From NCBI GenBank assembly GCA_009746045.1, contig RPFO01000692.1, positions 117,501 through 152,500 of the forward strand: a DNA stretch of 35,000 nt. The letters are read 5' to 3'. The first letter of the stretch is position 1; each line of letters begins with the position of its first letter. The translations under genes and the position numbers were made by a program. Below, piece by piece: positions 19,138 through 30,018 of the stretch. The DNA comes from Mesostigma viride. Lineage: Eukaryota > Streptophyta > Mesostigmatophyceae > Mesostigmatales > Mesostigmataceae. The notes under the pieces were generated by a model. The model searched no databases and had not been told where the DNA came from. It worked only from the letters and a program-made list of their open reading frames with translations.

Positions 19138-22100
19138 TCACTGGGAGCTATGAAGGGGAGCACACCGCTCAGAGCCCATGACATACCACTCAGGCAAGGT
19201 GATCCCATGACGCTGACAATAATCTAGTACAGCAGAGTGACTGTTGGTGAGATCAGACAACCACAGCCACGTAGCAGTCACCTCTAGCTCTCCCTTCCAG
19301 TGTACCTTAAACTGCAGCTGTTTAGTACGACCTTTCCCCTTCACCCTGTGAGCCAACAACCGCTCCACTTCATAGATCTTCTCCCCCTCAGAATCCAACT
19401 CATAAGGCAAAGGGGCAGACAATCTGCCTGGCAAGGTGTTACGCCTGTACAGCTTCAGCTGTGCTAGGTGAAAAATATTATTCCTGAGCTTCCAGTGAGA
19501 AGGCACCTGGACCTGGACCACGGTACCATAGTGAAAGGTGGCCAACACTGGGTAAGGACCCAACCAGAGTGGTTGCAGTTTCCTGCATTGCTCCTTCTCA
19601 GGCAGCACTCTGTTGGCTTCCAACAACACCAAGTCCCCAGGAGCTACAAAGGAATGACTGGCCACCGTTTGCTGCCAGGCGTTAGTCAGGTACTTGTCCT
19701 GTGTCCTCAACAGCTGGGTAGCCACAATGCTGTGAGCCTCCTGGAAGGAAGCCAACAACTGCTGGACTGAACCAAGACGTCGCTGGAAAGGGCCTTCAGC
19801 GTCTCTGTCAGGCAGTTCCAAGTCGAATGGTGTCAAGGGACACTGGCCATTGCAGATCACGAAGGGGGACATCTGGTGAGGAGCCAGAGGAGAGTTGTTG
19901 ATTGCGAACTCTATGAAAGGTAGCTTCTTGTCCCAGTCCTTGTTGTCGTGGGTACAATAGTGCTTTTGACACTCCCTGACAATTCTGTTCATCCTCTCCA
20001 CCGCCCCAGTACTGGCACACCTGTATGCCACACCGAATGCCAGCTTAGTGTCTAGGATGTCAAAGAATGACTTCCAAAACCCTGACAGCCAAAGGGGGTC
20101 CTGATCAGTGATGATCACTCTAGGCATGCCGTGCAGACGGTAGATCTCCTTCATAAACAAATCCACACACTGTGCAGCGGTGAGATGAGTATTGCAAGGA
20201 ATCAGATGGCACATCCTGGAAAGCCTGTCCATGACCACAAGGATCCTGTCATTGCCACCATCTGACATGGGAGACCACAGATAAAATCCATAGTCACACT
20301 GATCCAAGGGCGCAGGGGAATGGGCATAGCCATGGGAAAGATGGGCGTGGCTTGGTTCCTGACCTTATTTCTCTGGCAGGAGTCACAGGAATCCACGTAG
20401 GCCTTAACATCCTGATAAAGGCCAGGCCACCAAAACCTCTGCTGCACCTCATGAAGTAGCTTAGCATAACCAGGATGACACGCAGTCACATCGTCATGGA
20501 AACAATGTAACACTGTGGGAATGGCCATCTCAGGCACATACACTTTTCTAGTCACCGTGTGCTCTGCATCATGAGTGTGAACATACAGAACGCCCTCCCA
20601 GTATTCTACAGGTCTATTGCCAAAGTTGCCCCTCTGGATAGCTGCAGTAGCCATGTCCTCCGTCTTGGTGAAGGCCTTGATGACGTCCAGCAGGGAAATA
20701 TTTAAAGGATTAGGCAACACCAGGTCCTTGTCAGGTCCCAGGGGCTGCATCTGCATCTCCTCTTCCTGCCCAGGGCTAGCCACCAACTGCTTGGATGAGA
20801 CAGTAGTAGCTATAGGCCCTTTTGACCTTGCCATCACCTGAGAGGCCAACACCTTGGACCGGCCTACCAACACAGGGTCCATGACCCACTTCCTGGGCCT
20901 ACCTCTGCTGCGCCTAGCAGGGTCTCCCTCACCTGGCTGCACTGTGGGAGTGGGCACCACACCTTCAGGACTTCTCCTAAGACTGTCAGACAGTGACTGG
21001 ACACCCTCCTGGACGCCTGTCAACTCTGGGACAGAGCCCTGGTCGATGAGCATCACGGGACCACCGTTATTCCCTACAGGTGGTGTCAACAGTTGAGAAA
21101 CCTTCTGGTTGTTGGCCTGAGCTCTAGTCAAGGCTCCACACTCTACCACAGAAATCAGGGCAGCACAGATGTCCAAGTCCTCATGAAAACTTCCCATCAA
21201 ATCCCTCCTCCTGGACAGGGCGTCAGGCACCACATTCTGCGTACCAGGAATGTACCTCACAGAGAAAGGTCCAAACCCCCCCAGGAACTCCATCCATCCA
21301 GCCATCCTCTTACTCATCCGGGTCTGTTCCAACACATGTACCAAGGGCCTGTGGTCAGTCATCAGGGTAATAGACTCGTTGCCCTGTCCATCCTTGGCGC
21401 TGCTGGCCACAGAAAACTGAGCCCCCTTCAGTAGGTGTTCCCACTTGTGACAGGCCACCACCAATCCCAGCAGCTCCTGCTCATGAACAGGGTAGTTACG
21501 TTCTGCAGACGTCATACTCCTGGACATGTATTCCACTGGTTGAGGGCCCTTACCATGATCTTGCATTAGTACTGCACCAATAGCACCCTGTGAGGCATCA
21601 GACCTAACCTGGTATGGCAAGTCTGGGTTGGGGCCCACCAACAAGGGAGCAGTGGTAAGCTTCTGCTTCAACACATCAAAAGCTTGCTGGCATGCTGCAG
21701 TCCACTCAAAGGGAACATCCTTCTTGAGCAGGGCTAACAGGGGACCAGAGATGGCCGCCATGTCAGGGATGAACCGTCGGTACCAGCCCACCAGGCCCAG
21801 AAAGGATCTGACATCATGAGCTGACTTCAACACAGGCCACTCCAAAACAGCAGAGACCTTGCTGGCCTCAGGAGTCATACCTGCAGCGCTCAGCTGGTAG
21901 CCCAGAAACTTCACCTCTTGGCCCCACTCCACCTTGGACCTCTTCACCGACAGATGATACTGATGGATCACCTTAAGGACCTCCTCCACGTTCTCCAGAT
22001 GCTCCCTGAAGGTACGAGAGTGTACCAGAATGTCGTCCAGGTAGACGACCACACAAGTCCTGAAGACCACCCTGGTAGTGTCACACAAGTGGGCAATGTC

Positions 22101-22390
22101 TTTGAACCTGGGGTTGCGAAGATCAGGTGAGATCTGGGGAAGGGCATTTCCAGTCAGGTGGCCAAAGATGGCATTGACAAACATCTGCATAGTGGCAGGA
22201 CTGTTAGAGGCACCCATGGGCATTACTGTCCACTGGAACTGTCCCCATGGAGTAGAAAAGGCCGTCTTGGGGATGTCCTCAGTAGCCACCCTGATCTGCC
22301 AGAAAGCATGCCTGAGGTCAAACTTGGTGAAGAAGGCAGCTCCTGCAGTCCTCTCCAGCAACTCATCAATTCTGGGCAGAGGGTACCTGG
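19138..22390 (-). pseudogene. Gypsy pol, 3' part: RT palm, RNase H, integrase, chromodomain
   Basis: From 22390 down: RYPLPRIDELLERTAGAAFF and FTKFDLRHAFWQIRV (RT motif 3), the F/G-PMGASNSPATMQ region, YLDD catalytic box near 22035-22046, FLGYQLSAAGM and RSFLGLVGWYRRFI (thumb), then RNase H with SDASQGAIGAVLMQ, PVHEQELLGLV and NVVPDALSRR. The integrase zinc-binding part is HCFHDD...CHPG and CDSC. Its catalytic triad is spread over VTMDF, ITDQDPLWLSGFW and GAVERMNR. After a frameshift near 20275 the second frame carries most of the core and a C-terminal chromodomain (YEVERLLAHRVKGKG and FKVHWKGELEVTATW). Chromodomains steer integration to marked chromatin. The first of the RNase H residues stands in SDAS rather than the usual TDAS, still acceptable. 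Confidence 0.88.
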
Positions 22391-22393
22391 ACT

Positions 22394-22425
22394 CCCTGCC
22401 AGCCGTTAAGAATGTACTCCAGCAC
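22394..22425 (+). repeat. Left terminal inverted repeat of the 8.5-kb insert
   Basis: 32 bases matching the right end with about three differences. Directly inside lies AAGTACATTTT, the inverse of the AAAATGTACTT motif found just inside the other end. Confidence 0.85.
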
Positions 22426-22439
22426 AAGTACATTTTGAG

Positions 22440-22990
22440 TTTTTCCAAGTTTCTTGTTTTTTGCTTGTTTCAAGTTCAGTTTTGCATAAAACGTGTCCCC
22501 ATAGCCCCTGGATCTCATCTGGAGGTAGTTGAACTAGTATATGCTACAATATACTAGGTTGTACTATTTTCTACTACATTTATACTATAATGTACTAAAT
22601 TGAACTACATCTGAACTAAATGTAACTGTGATTGATGCCCCTGTAACGTCTCCCAATGCTCGATAACAGGTCTGGCCACCATTGGTGACCTCCTAGAGCC
22701 ATTCACAGCTGCATTTCGTGGATCACCGCACAAAAAAAAATGTTGTACTTAGCCTTATCAACATGGGAATGAGGGCTTTGGTGTGCAAACATGCATGTGT
22801 GCTAAAAATTGGACATTCTGACACTGCGCGAGAGTCTGGTAATACTTAAGCACTTCAGGTCATGATCGAAGTATAGAATGAACTGATGCAAGCAATCAAG
22901 CATTATGCAAGGAATGGAATGCTGCGATGAATTTTAGCAGTAATACTTGCAACTAGGGAACACACGATAAAGTCACGAATCTGACATGCA
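22440..22990. other. Left subterminal region of the insert with clustered TACTA/ACTA motifs
   Basis: No gene. Between about 22533 and 22625 short motifs of the TACTA/ACTACA type recur about ten times (for example AATATACTAGG, GTACTATTTTCTACTAC, AATGTACTAAATTGAACTAC). Such clusters near transposon ends often bind transposase. Confidence 0.5.
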
Positions 22991-23164
22991 TTGTGCCGTC
23001 ATGGCACATGCATGAACACGTACACGAACAGAGGATCACGCGGACGCCCACGTGCACGCGCATGGCAATGCCAATGCCCCCCCCCACACACACACACACA
23101 AGCCCCAACTCCAAACATTGCACCAATCACCCACCCACCCAAACCCAACCCCAGCCCCCCTGAC

Positions 23165-23510
23165 CCCCCCAACGCCCATGCACACGCCCATGCCCCCGCC
23201 CCCGCCCCCCCCCCCGCCCCCGCCCCCGCCCCGCCCCCGCCCCCGCCCCGCCCCCGCCCCGCCCCCGCCCCCGCCCCCGCCCCCGCCCGCCCCCGCCCCC
23301 GCCCCCGCCCCCGCCCCCGCCCCCGCCCCGCCCCCGCCCCGCCCCGCCCCCCCCCCCGCCCCCATCCCCGCCCGCCCCGCCCCCGCCCCCGCCCCCCCCC
23401 GCCCCGCCCGCCCCGCCCCCGCCCCCGCCCCCGCCCCCGCCCCGCCCCCGCCCCCGCCCCCGCCCCCGCCCCCGCCCCCGCCCCGCCCCCGCCCCCGCCC
23501 ATGCCCATGC
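23165..23510. repeat. (CCCCCG)n-type array
   Basis: An array of about 345 bases of CCCCCG/CCCCG units, nearly pure C and G, with variable C runs. The Ala-Pro and Gly-rich open frames across it are by-products of the repeat. Confidence 0.95.
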
Positions 23511-23535
23511 CCCTGCCCCCGCACCCGCCCATTCT

Positions 23536-23760
23536 CACCCACGCCCACGCCCACGCCCACGCCCACGCCCATGCCCACGCCCACGCCCACGCCCACGCCC
23601 ACGCCCACGCCCACGCCCACGCCCACGCCCACGCCCACGCCCACGCCCACGCCCACGCCCACGCCCACGCCCACGCCCACGCCCACGCCCACGCCCACGC
23701 CCACGCCCACGCCCACGCCCACGCCCACCCACGCCCACGCCCACGCCCACGCCCACGCCC
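23536..23760. repeat. (CCCACG)n array, first block
   Basis: About 37 units of CCCACG with single ATG and CC variants. Confidence 0.95.
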
Positions 23761-23761
23761 G

Positions 23762-23880
23762 CGGCTACGCCCACCCTAGCCTCACCCCTACTCCAAGCCA
23801 CAATTATACCCAAAGCCACAGCCAGAAGTAGAGCGCAGCTGCAACAATAGCAGATGTAGCTGAGACACACACCTACCCAC
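23762..23880 (+). repeat. About 118-base linker, copy 1
   Basis: The segment begins GGCTACGCCCACCCTAGCCT and ends ACACACACCTACCCACG. A second copy at 24551-24669 shares CACCCTAGCCTCACCCCTAC, TCCAAGCCACAA, AAGCCACAGCCAGAAGTA and GACACACACCTACCCACG. Confidence 0.85.
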
Positions 23881-24550
23881 GCCAACGCCCACGCCCACGC
23901 CCACGCCCACGCCTACGCCCATGCCCACGCCCACGCCCACGCCCACGCCCACGCCCACGCCCACGCCCACGCCCATGCCCACGCCCACGCCCACGCCCAC
24001 GCCCACGCCCACGCCCACGCCCACGCCCACGCCCACGCCCACGCCCACGCCCACGCCCACGCCCACGCCCACGCCCACGCCCACGCCCACGCCCACGCCC
24101 ACGCCCACGCCCACGCCCACGCCCACGCCCACGCCCACGCCCACGCCCACGCCCACGCCCACGCCCACGCCCACGCCCACGCCCACGCCCACGCCCCACC
24201 CACACCCACGCCCACGCCCACGCCCACGCCCACGCCCACGCCCACGCCCACACCCACGCCCACGCCCACGCCCACACCCACACCCACGCCCACGCCCACA
24301 CCCACGCCCACGCCCACGCCCACTCCCACGCCCACTCCCACGCCTACGCCCACGCCCACGCCCACGCCCACGCCCACGCCCACGCCCACGCCCATGCCAA
24401 CGCCCACGCCCACGCCCACGCCCACGCCCACGCCCACGCCCACGCCCACGCCCACGCCCACGCCCACACCCACGCCCACGCCCACGCCCACGCCCACGCC
24501 CACGCCCGCGCCCATGCCCACGCTCACGCCCACGCCCACGCCCACGCCCG
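23881..24550. repeat. (CCCACG)n array, second block
   Basis: About 110 units. The first half (to about 24194) is nearly pure; the second half has variants (CCCACA, CCCACT, CCCATG, CCCGCG). Variants cluster towards the right, as if the pure part had expanded recently. Confidence 0.95.
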
Positions 24551-24669
24551 CGCCTGCGCCCACCCTAGCCTCACCCCTACTCCAAGCCACAAATGCACCG
24601 TAAGCCACAGCCAGAAGTACAGCACAGCAGCGACAATTGCAGACTTAGCCCAGACACACACCTACCCAC
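24551..24669 (+). repeat. About 118-base linker, copy 2
   Basis: The same sequence as 23762-23880 with about ten differences. Array plus linker therefore forms a higher-order unit present at least twice. Confidence 0.85.
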
Positions 24670-24831
24670 GTCAATGCCCCTGCCCAGAGACTCGCGGCCT
24701 CATCCCACCCCCCTGCACGAACAGTTCCCAAACAAAAGAAAAGGCAAACAAAAGGAACAAGAGTAGCAAGCTGCATTGCGAGCACATATGCCAGTTCTGG
24801 TGCACATGCCAGGCCGAAAGCAACTCATGAT

Positions 24832-24961
24832 TGCCCCTGCCCCTGCCCCTGCCCCTGCCCCTGCCCCTGCCCCTGCCCCTGCCCCTGCCCCTGCCCCTGC
24901 CCCTGCCCCTGCCCCTGCCCCTGCCCCTGCCCCTGCCCCTGCCCCTGCTCCTGCCCCTGCC
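24832..24961. repeat. (CCCCTG)n array
   Basis: About 21 nearly identical units (one CTCCTG). It is the third C-rich hexamer in this insert. Confidence 0.95.
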
Positions 24962-26145
24962 ATCACCATTCTAACCACCACACATTACGAAAAGCAAGAA
25001 GAAATTATAATAATAATAAGAAATAAAAGAAGAAGAAATAATAATAATAAACAAGCACAAAGTTGACTGCACATGCGACTGTACCAGTAGGCACGTAGCA
25101 AATTTTAGCTGCAGCTTCAATTTCAACTTCATTGCAATTGCAAGTGTGACTGCATGTGTAATTGCACTACCAATGCCTAATGCCCACTGCATGTGCCCAG
25201 TGCGAATGCAATTCAAAAGCAACATGCAATCGAAATTACAGCTGAAGCCGGCTATTAACAAAGATATTTAAAGCAGTTGTTAACTACAGAGACCCAATGA
25301 AAATGCAAATGCAATGAAAAAGCAACAGAAGTTGAAGCCACTGCCACTCTACCTGCCGACAGTAACACCACCGCCAGCACCCACTCATATCCCAACGACA
25401 AGGAAATAGAATTGCCCAAAGCCAGACATACATTGGGACGCATAAGCAAACGGCAACGCAAGCGCACATGCAAATGTATACGCAAAGGCAAAGGCAAAGG
25501 CAAACGCAAACGCAAACGCAAACGCAAGCTTGTCATGTACCTACGCTTAACTGCAAACGCAAACTGTGCACGAAGCAAAAAGATTGGATGGCCAAGATCA
25601 TGGCAAATACGAGGGCCGAAAACAATCCAACTTCATCTAAATGTCCGAAATCCTCACGACGTTTCGATGCGCGCTTGAATGTCGAAGGCCTGCGCCGATT
25701 ATCGATCATAAGTCGAATGTGTAATTGTCGGCTTATGAGAACTGCTTTGCGACAGTATCACGTCAGGCCGTTCCTGTGCAGCCATTTTCCCTGTGCAGCG
25801 GGTGGACAACGTTCACTTTCCGCATTATTCATGGCTATCGAAGTTAATTCTTACCGACCCCGGCTGCCATGGCCACTGGCCACGCATATCAAGTTCAGGT
25901 ATTCCCGACCTGTAGCGCAGCAGATTTCTGTCGGAAGGCATCCTAAGCATCGTGATAAAAGAAATCCGAACAATAGACATTCATGCTGCATCTAAGGACA
26001 TTATGGCATTTGTATATACTGCAAGTACATGTATCGACATTGCCGTGATTGCTAACCCCGACTCACCATGAACAGGAACTTTCCCTCTGCCTCCATGAAA
26101 TGTACTTCGTGAAATGTACTGTAATACATATGATGTACTACGATG
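24962..26145. other. Stretch without a supported gene
   Basis: Contains an AATAATAATA-rich patch (25000-25055) and a CAAACG/CAAAGG hexamer patch (about 25444-25532). Near 26097-26140 the motif GAAATGTACTTCGTGAAATG occurs just outside the fold-back element. No gene is recognised. Confidence 0.45.
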
Positions 26146-26151
26146 ATAATC

Positions 26152-26768
26152 ATCCCAGCAAAGCCATAGCACACCTTCCGTTTCGACCGCCATGTCGGCC
26201 ACTAGTCCGGATAGCTCAATGTGCACCTGACCTTGACACTAATCGCACAAACAGCCACAATTTTGCAAGCAAGAAGACATGGCTACCTCGGCATTTCATG
26301 AAATGTACTTCGTGAAATGCATTTCGTGAAATGTACTAAGGAACGTGATTGGCCGGCGTTCGCTCGCCAAATCTCGCAAAATGTACTAAGGCACGTGATT
26401 GGTCCCGCAAAATGTACTAAGGAACGTGATTGGCCGGCGAAGATTCTGTTTGCTGCAATTAAAATTCCCTACAGAATCTTCGCCGGCCAATCACGTTCCT
26501 TAGTACATTTTGCGGGACCAATCACGTGCCTTAGTACATTTTGCGAGATTTGGCGAGCGAACGCCGGCCAATCACGTTCCTTAGTACATTTCACGAAATG
26601 CATTTCACGAAGTACATTTCATGAAATGCCGAGGTAGCCATGTCTTCTTGCTTGCAAAATTGTGGCTGTTTGTGCGATTAGTGTCAAGGTCAGGTGCACA
26701 TTGAGCTATCCGGACTAGTGGCCGACATGGCGGTCGAAACGGAAGGTGTGCTATGGCTTTGCTGGGAC
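26152..26768. mobile_element. 617-base fold-back element, near-perfect palindrome
   Basis: Arms 26153-26449 and 26471-26767 (297 bases each) are reverse complements without a visible indel or mismatch, around a 21-base loop. ATAATC stands directly outside both ends (26146-26151 and 26769-26774), a likely 6-base target duplication. Each arm has three AATGTACTAAGG(A/C)ACGTGATTGG-type repeats and a GAAATGTACTTCGTGAAATG block. The GCAAAATGTACT core is also found just inside the right end of the 8.5-kb insert, so the two may share a transposase. The ATTGG and CACGTG boxes resemble promoter elements. Confidence 0.8.
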
Positions 26769-27351
26769 ATAATCGTGGCTATCTGCTTCCTGGCTTTCGC
26801 TATCATGGTGATGGGACACCATGGGAAGCGCAAGTTCGCAGCCATAGTGCTAAGCGGCAGCACCCATGCCGGCAGCCTAGTGACCGACGAGACGTTCGAC
26901 TGTAAGTGCGGCCACGAGTGCATGAAGCCCATTAGAATATCACATCTCCAGGCATTGCGAAGCGCCTGGTTTTCGCCCGGGCGGAAGCAAGAGGACAGGA
27001 AGGCGGCGATAAAGCAGCAGCTGCACCAGGGGGGGTACGACGCCATAACCACGATGTCGTCATCTACTCGTCACAAGTTCGTTCATGGCGCTGGTTTTCG
27101 GTTCGTTCTCGACGGGGGAGTCAAGGATATGAACATAGGGTTTGTGACCCCTTTTCACTTTCGCGTTTCACTTTCGAGGCGGCCTTCAGGCACTGCCTGA
27201 AAATTAGCAACCACGTTTGGAACTCTTCGGACCACCTGTGAAACTAATCACATTTGATGATGTGCTGGCGGGCCTGGGCATCGCATTTGAGCATTACTTC
27301 GAGCAGGGCTCAACAAGCTCGATTCGCCAACTCAACCCGAAGAAGCCCTAA
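26694..27351 (+). pseudogene. Broken ORF with a CxCGxxC motif, unknown function
   Basis: An open frame from the ATG at 26694 runs to 27198 and contains a hydrophobic run (IIVAICFLAFAIMVMG), then FDCKCGHECMKPIRISHLQA and LRSAWFSPGRKQEDRKAAIK. After a frame change near 27200 it continues ELFGPPVKLITFDDVLAGLG and ends PKKP at 27351. A Cys cluster followed by a basic helix with R..(W/F)...(R)...... resembles short N-terminal modules of some eukaryotic DNA transposon proteins; this is only an impression. The first 25 codons lie inside the fold-back arm, so the original start was probably elsewhere (an ATG at 26143 would be in frame if the fold-back were removed). Confidence 0.4.
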
Positions 27352-27636
27352 GCTGCGGTAAGACATATATTTGTGTGGATGGCTCTTGATATCATGCTGA
27401 ATTTCTACTTCTCTAGGTGGACAGTTCATGTGCAGCCATACAGGTCATCCATGTGTGTTTTAACCATGTTGCATGTGCCACAGATATTATGAGCAGTATT
27501 TACTAAGTGTGCTGGAGTCGTTGTTGCATGCTTGTTGTATTTCACAGTTCACGCCTGCATGAACGCATCGTTGATACTAATGATTATTCATATTGCATGA
27601 CTGTTCTATTGGGGACGCCGCGCTTGATGTCACAAC
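27352..27636 (+). other. Spacer between the two ORFs of the insert
   Basis: AT-richer sequence with a TTCTACTTCTCTAG|GTGG acceptor-like site near 27415. A frame reading DVTTWPKGCIHRDGRWVKSM (about 27626-27685) in the -1/+1 phase relative to the next ORF looks coding and may be its true N-terminus. Confidence 0.35.
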
Positions 27637-29373
27637 GTGGCCGAAAGGGTGCATCCACCGCGACGGCCGGTGGGTGAAATCGATGGACGCATTTCCGAAG
27701 AAGCCAGCCGCGGGCCACACCCATGGCGCGGGCGGGGCGCGGGCGGGGGCGGGGGCGGGGGAGAAGGCGCGGGTGCGGGCGCGGGCGCCACCCAAGACGC
27801 GGGCGCGGGCGCGGGCCCGGGCGGGGGCGGGGGCGCAGGCGCCGGCGCGGGTGCGGGCGCGGGCGCCACCCAAGGCGCGCGCGCGGGCGCGGGCGGGGGT
27901 GGGGGCGCAGGCGCCGGCGCGGGTGCGGGCGCGGGCGCCACCGCCGACTTGGATGATGAGCCAGCAACCGAAGCCGAGAGGGAGAGGCACCGCTCTTCGA
28001 AGGTGTTCGATCTCGAAGTGTTTTGGGGCCCGGATATGACCGTGTATGTCCGCTGGCGCCTAGCCGCATCGGAGACGTTGGTAAATGCACCGGTGAACAA
28101 GTGGCAGCCCACAGGGCCTAATGGCGAGGCTTGTGACGGGGTCACGCCCATTGGGTACACCCCGCAGGGAGATCCTGTCTATGGGTGCCTCCTCATAGAG
28201 CGTGGCAAGGCCCCCAAAGGAAGTCCTGGTCTAGTGCCGCTTTTTGAATGGGACGAGGGCGGTGCCAGGAGATGTACCTGCGCTAGCCTTCACAGCCTTT
28301 TTCCTGACATCGTCGCCGCTGAGAAGCAGCAGTTGCTGGACGGATGGATTGAGCAGGTGCCAAAGTCCGTGGAGGATGTGCGTGCCAACAACGAGAATCT
28401 GTTCGACATCATGGAGCAAAAGCTCAAAGAGAAGCGTGAACTGCAAGCGAACAAGGCGGTACCCTTACCGCTGCGATCTGCAGGCGACCAGTCGGTTGCG
28501 CGGGCAACACGAGCACTGAGGCTGCCCATAAAACAAGTAATCTCACACGTCGCTTGCCCTGCCCGCGAGATTCAAGCGCAGATCAACCGCGCATGTGCGC
28601 CCGCTGCGCGAGGGAGCACATCAACGGCAACGCCCGCTTTGCGCACACTGATTTCCGGCAGGCACACCTTCAAGGTGAATGGAAGCCTCATACGACGCAG
28701 CGACCTACTCGTTGTTAAGCGGCCAGCCGTCACCTGCGGGCAGGGAATGCCGTGGGCACCACACATGCTGGTGAAGGTCCTTGATCTGGAAGGCGATCGC
28801 ACGGAGCGTGACAGCATTGTCGCCTCTCCTTACTACGCACCGTCGTGGACGGGCCAGTTTTCTAGAGTGACATTAGGTGGCGGCAGCGCAGGGATGACGG
28901 TCCCCATTTCTGATGTACACCTGCAGCACTGGACAGTGGGCGGTACGGCAGAGGTGCACCAGCCTGAGCTGATCAGTACCGGCAAACTGTCAGCTGCCAC
29001 GGTGGCGGCGTTGAAAGAGCACCCGCAGATTGACTTTGAGCATTACAAGACTGCCACCGCCGCCAGGGCAGCAGCAAAGGATGACTGCAATGCCTACTTT
29101 GCCGAGCATGGAGCACGTGCGCTTATCGGGATGCGCCTGTGTGCCCTGTTTCCGGGGATAGCGAGGAAGAGGGAGCGCTTCCATGGCTGGGTCACTAAGG
29201 TTCAGGAAAGGGGAGGTCACCTGCTCATCAAGGCGATGTGGGCTGATGGGCAGGACTATCATGCCCTGGCGGAGGTGACGCAGTTCGTGTGCGGCTGCCC
29301 ACACCCAGTCGAGGCATTTGGCCGCGCTCGCTTCTTTCCACAGGAGCTAGGCTGGCACCGTGAACGCAGGTGA
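27637..29373 (+). CDS. 578-codon ORF of the 8.5-kb insert, unknown function
   Basis: The frame is open from the ATG at 27637 to a stop at 29371-29373. Residues about 30-110 are Gly/Ala repeats (GAGAGATQ units) encoded by GCGGGCGC-type DNA. From residue 115 the sequence looks like a normal folded protein: DLEVFWGPDMTVYVRWRLAA, a C-rich ARRCTCASLHSLFPD, a helical ANNENLFDIMEQKLKEKREL, a segment PHMLVKVLDLEGD...ASPYYAPSWTGQF that recalls BAH-type domains, and near the C-terminus GMRLCALFPG...RFHGWVTKVQ...AMWADGQDYHALAEV. That last pattern (small barrel, aromatic, then DG(Q/D).) is typical of Tudor/PWWP-like folds. Both similarities are by eye only. A chromatin-reading accessory protein of the mobile element is one possibility. 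A frame slip in the Gly/Ala repeat is likely, because the upstream DVTTWPKGC frame also looks coding. Confidence 0.6.
   Translation: MAERVHPPRRPVGEIDGRISEEASRGPHPWRGRGAGGGGGGGEGAGAGAGATQDAGAGAGPGGGGGAGAGAGAGAGATQGARAGAGGGGGAGAGAGAGAGATADLDDEPATEAERERHRSSKVFDLEVFWGPDMTVYVRWRLAASETLVNAPVNKWQPTGPNGEACDGVTPIGYTPQGDPVYGCLLIERGKAPKGSPGLVPLFEWDEGGARRCTCASLHSLFPDIVAAEKQQLLDGWIEQVPKSVEDVRANNENLFDIMEQKLKEKRELQANKAVPLPLRSAGDQSVARATRALRLPIKQVISHVACPAREIQAQINRACAPAARGSTSTATPALRTLISGRHTFKVNGSLIRRSDLLVVKRPAVTCGQGMPWAPHMLVKVLDLEGDRTERDSIVASPYYAPSWTGQFSRVTLGGGSAGMTVPISDVHLQHWTVGGTAEVHQPELISTGKLSAATVAALKEHPQIDFEHYKTATAARAAAKDDCNAYFAEHGARALIGMRLCALFPGIARKRERFHGWVTKVQERGGHLLIKAMWADGQDYHALAEVTQFVCGCPHPVEAFGRARFFPQELGWHRERR
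27720..27950 (+). repeat. GC-rich tandem repeats inside the ORF
   Basis: The unit GCGGGTGCGGGCGCGGGCGC followed by CACC recurs near 27771, 27851 and 27921. It encodes Gly-Ala runs and is a likely site of frame slippage or assembly error. Confidence 0.8.
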
Positions 29374-29415
29374 TGGCACCCACATAGACGATGCCGTCCC
29401 TGCTGTGCACAGTGA

Positions 29416-29580
29416 CAGTGAAGGCGGGGAGGAGGAGGAAGAGGGAGAGAAGAGGGGGAGAAGAGGGGGAGGAGGAGGGGGAGGAGGGGGAGAGGGGGAG
29501 GGAGAGGGGAGGGAGAATGGGAGGGGGAGGGGGAGGAGGAAGAGGGAGAGGGAGAGGAGAGGAGGATGCGGAATGGGAGC
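29416..29580. repeat. Purine tract (GGGAGA/GAGGAG)
   Basis: 165 bases of almost pure G and A directly after the 578-codon ORF. Open Gly/Glu/Arg frames across it are by-products. Confidence 0.9.
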
Positions 29581-30018
29581 CGGGGATGACTGGTAGATGA
29601 GACGGTGCCATCTACCGGCGCATGGAATGAAGTGGTACACAAGTTTACTCATGGTTATCGGCAAGTAGAGCATGCTCGCCTGGCCTAGTTGCATCAATGA
29701 GTTGAGTTTGGAGAGGCTGCATTTTGCTTGGATGAAGAATGTGTTAGCATGGCCAAACTTTTATGGCTTGTAGCCAAATCCTCTTGGGGTATGCAGTGTA
29801 CTAGCGGTGTGCAATTGCGAGGATTCCTGTCTTGTAGCGATGTGGCCTCTCACCCTGCAGCCTGGTAGATGTGTTGGCATGCAGCCACCCATCATTGGTC
29901 ATCCGATCTGGTGTGATTTGCATTTGCACACCTTGTATTAAGGCCATGATTTAATATTGTCTTGTTATTTTTAATGTGTATATGCGAAAAGAGGCATAAT
30001 CTGCTCATATATAGTGCT
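29581..30018. other. Stretch without a supported gene
   Basis: AT-richer unassigned sequence, perhaps the 3' UTR of the preceding ORF. Confidence 0.4.

Noticed and set aside
22394-22440. Interpreting the LPAVKNVLQH/LPAIKDVLQH similarity at the two insert ends as duplicated RT coding sequence
   Set aside because: The two stretches are in opposite orientations and are the terminal inverted repeats themselves; the gypsy RT resumes exactly outside them.
22991-24608. Many long open frames (Ala-Pro, Pro-Thr, Gly-Val, Gly-Arg repeats) on both strands
   Set aside because: They follow from the six-base periodicity of the CCCCCG and CCCACG arrays, which cannot produce stops; no non-repeat coding sequence is attached.
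23536-24961. CRISPR-like array
   Set aside because: Units are contiguous hexamers without unique spacers, in a eukaryotic context.
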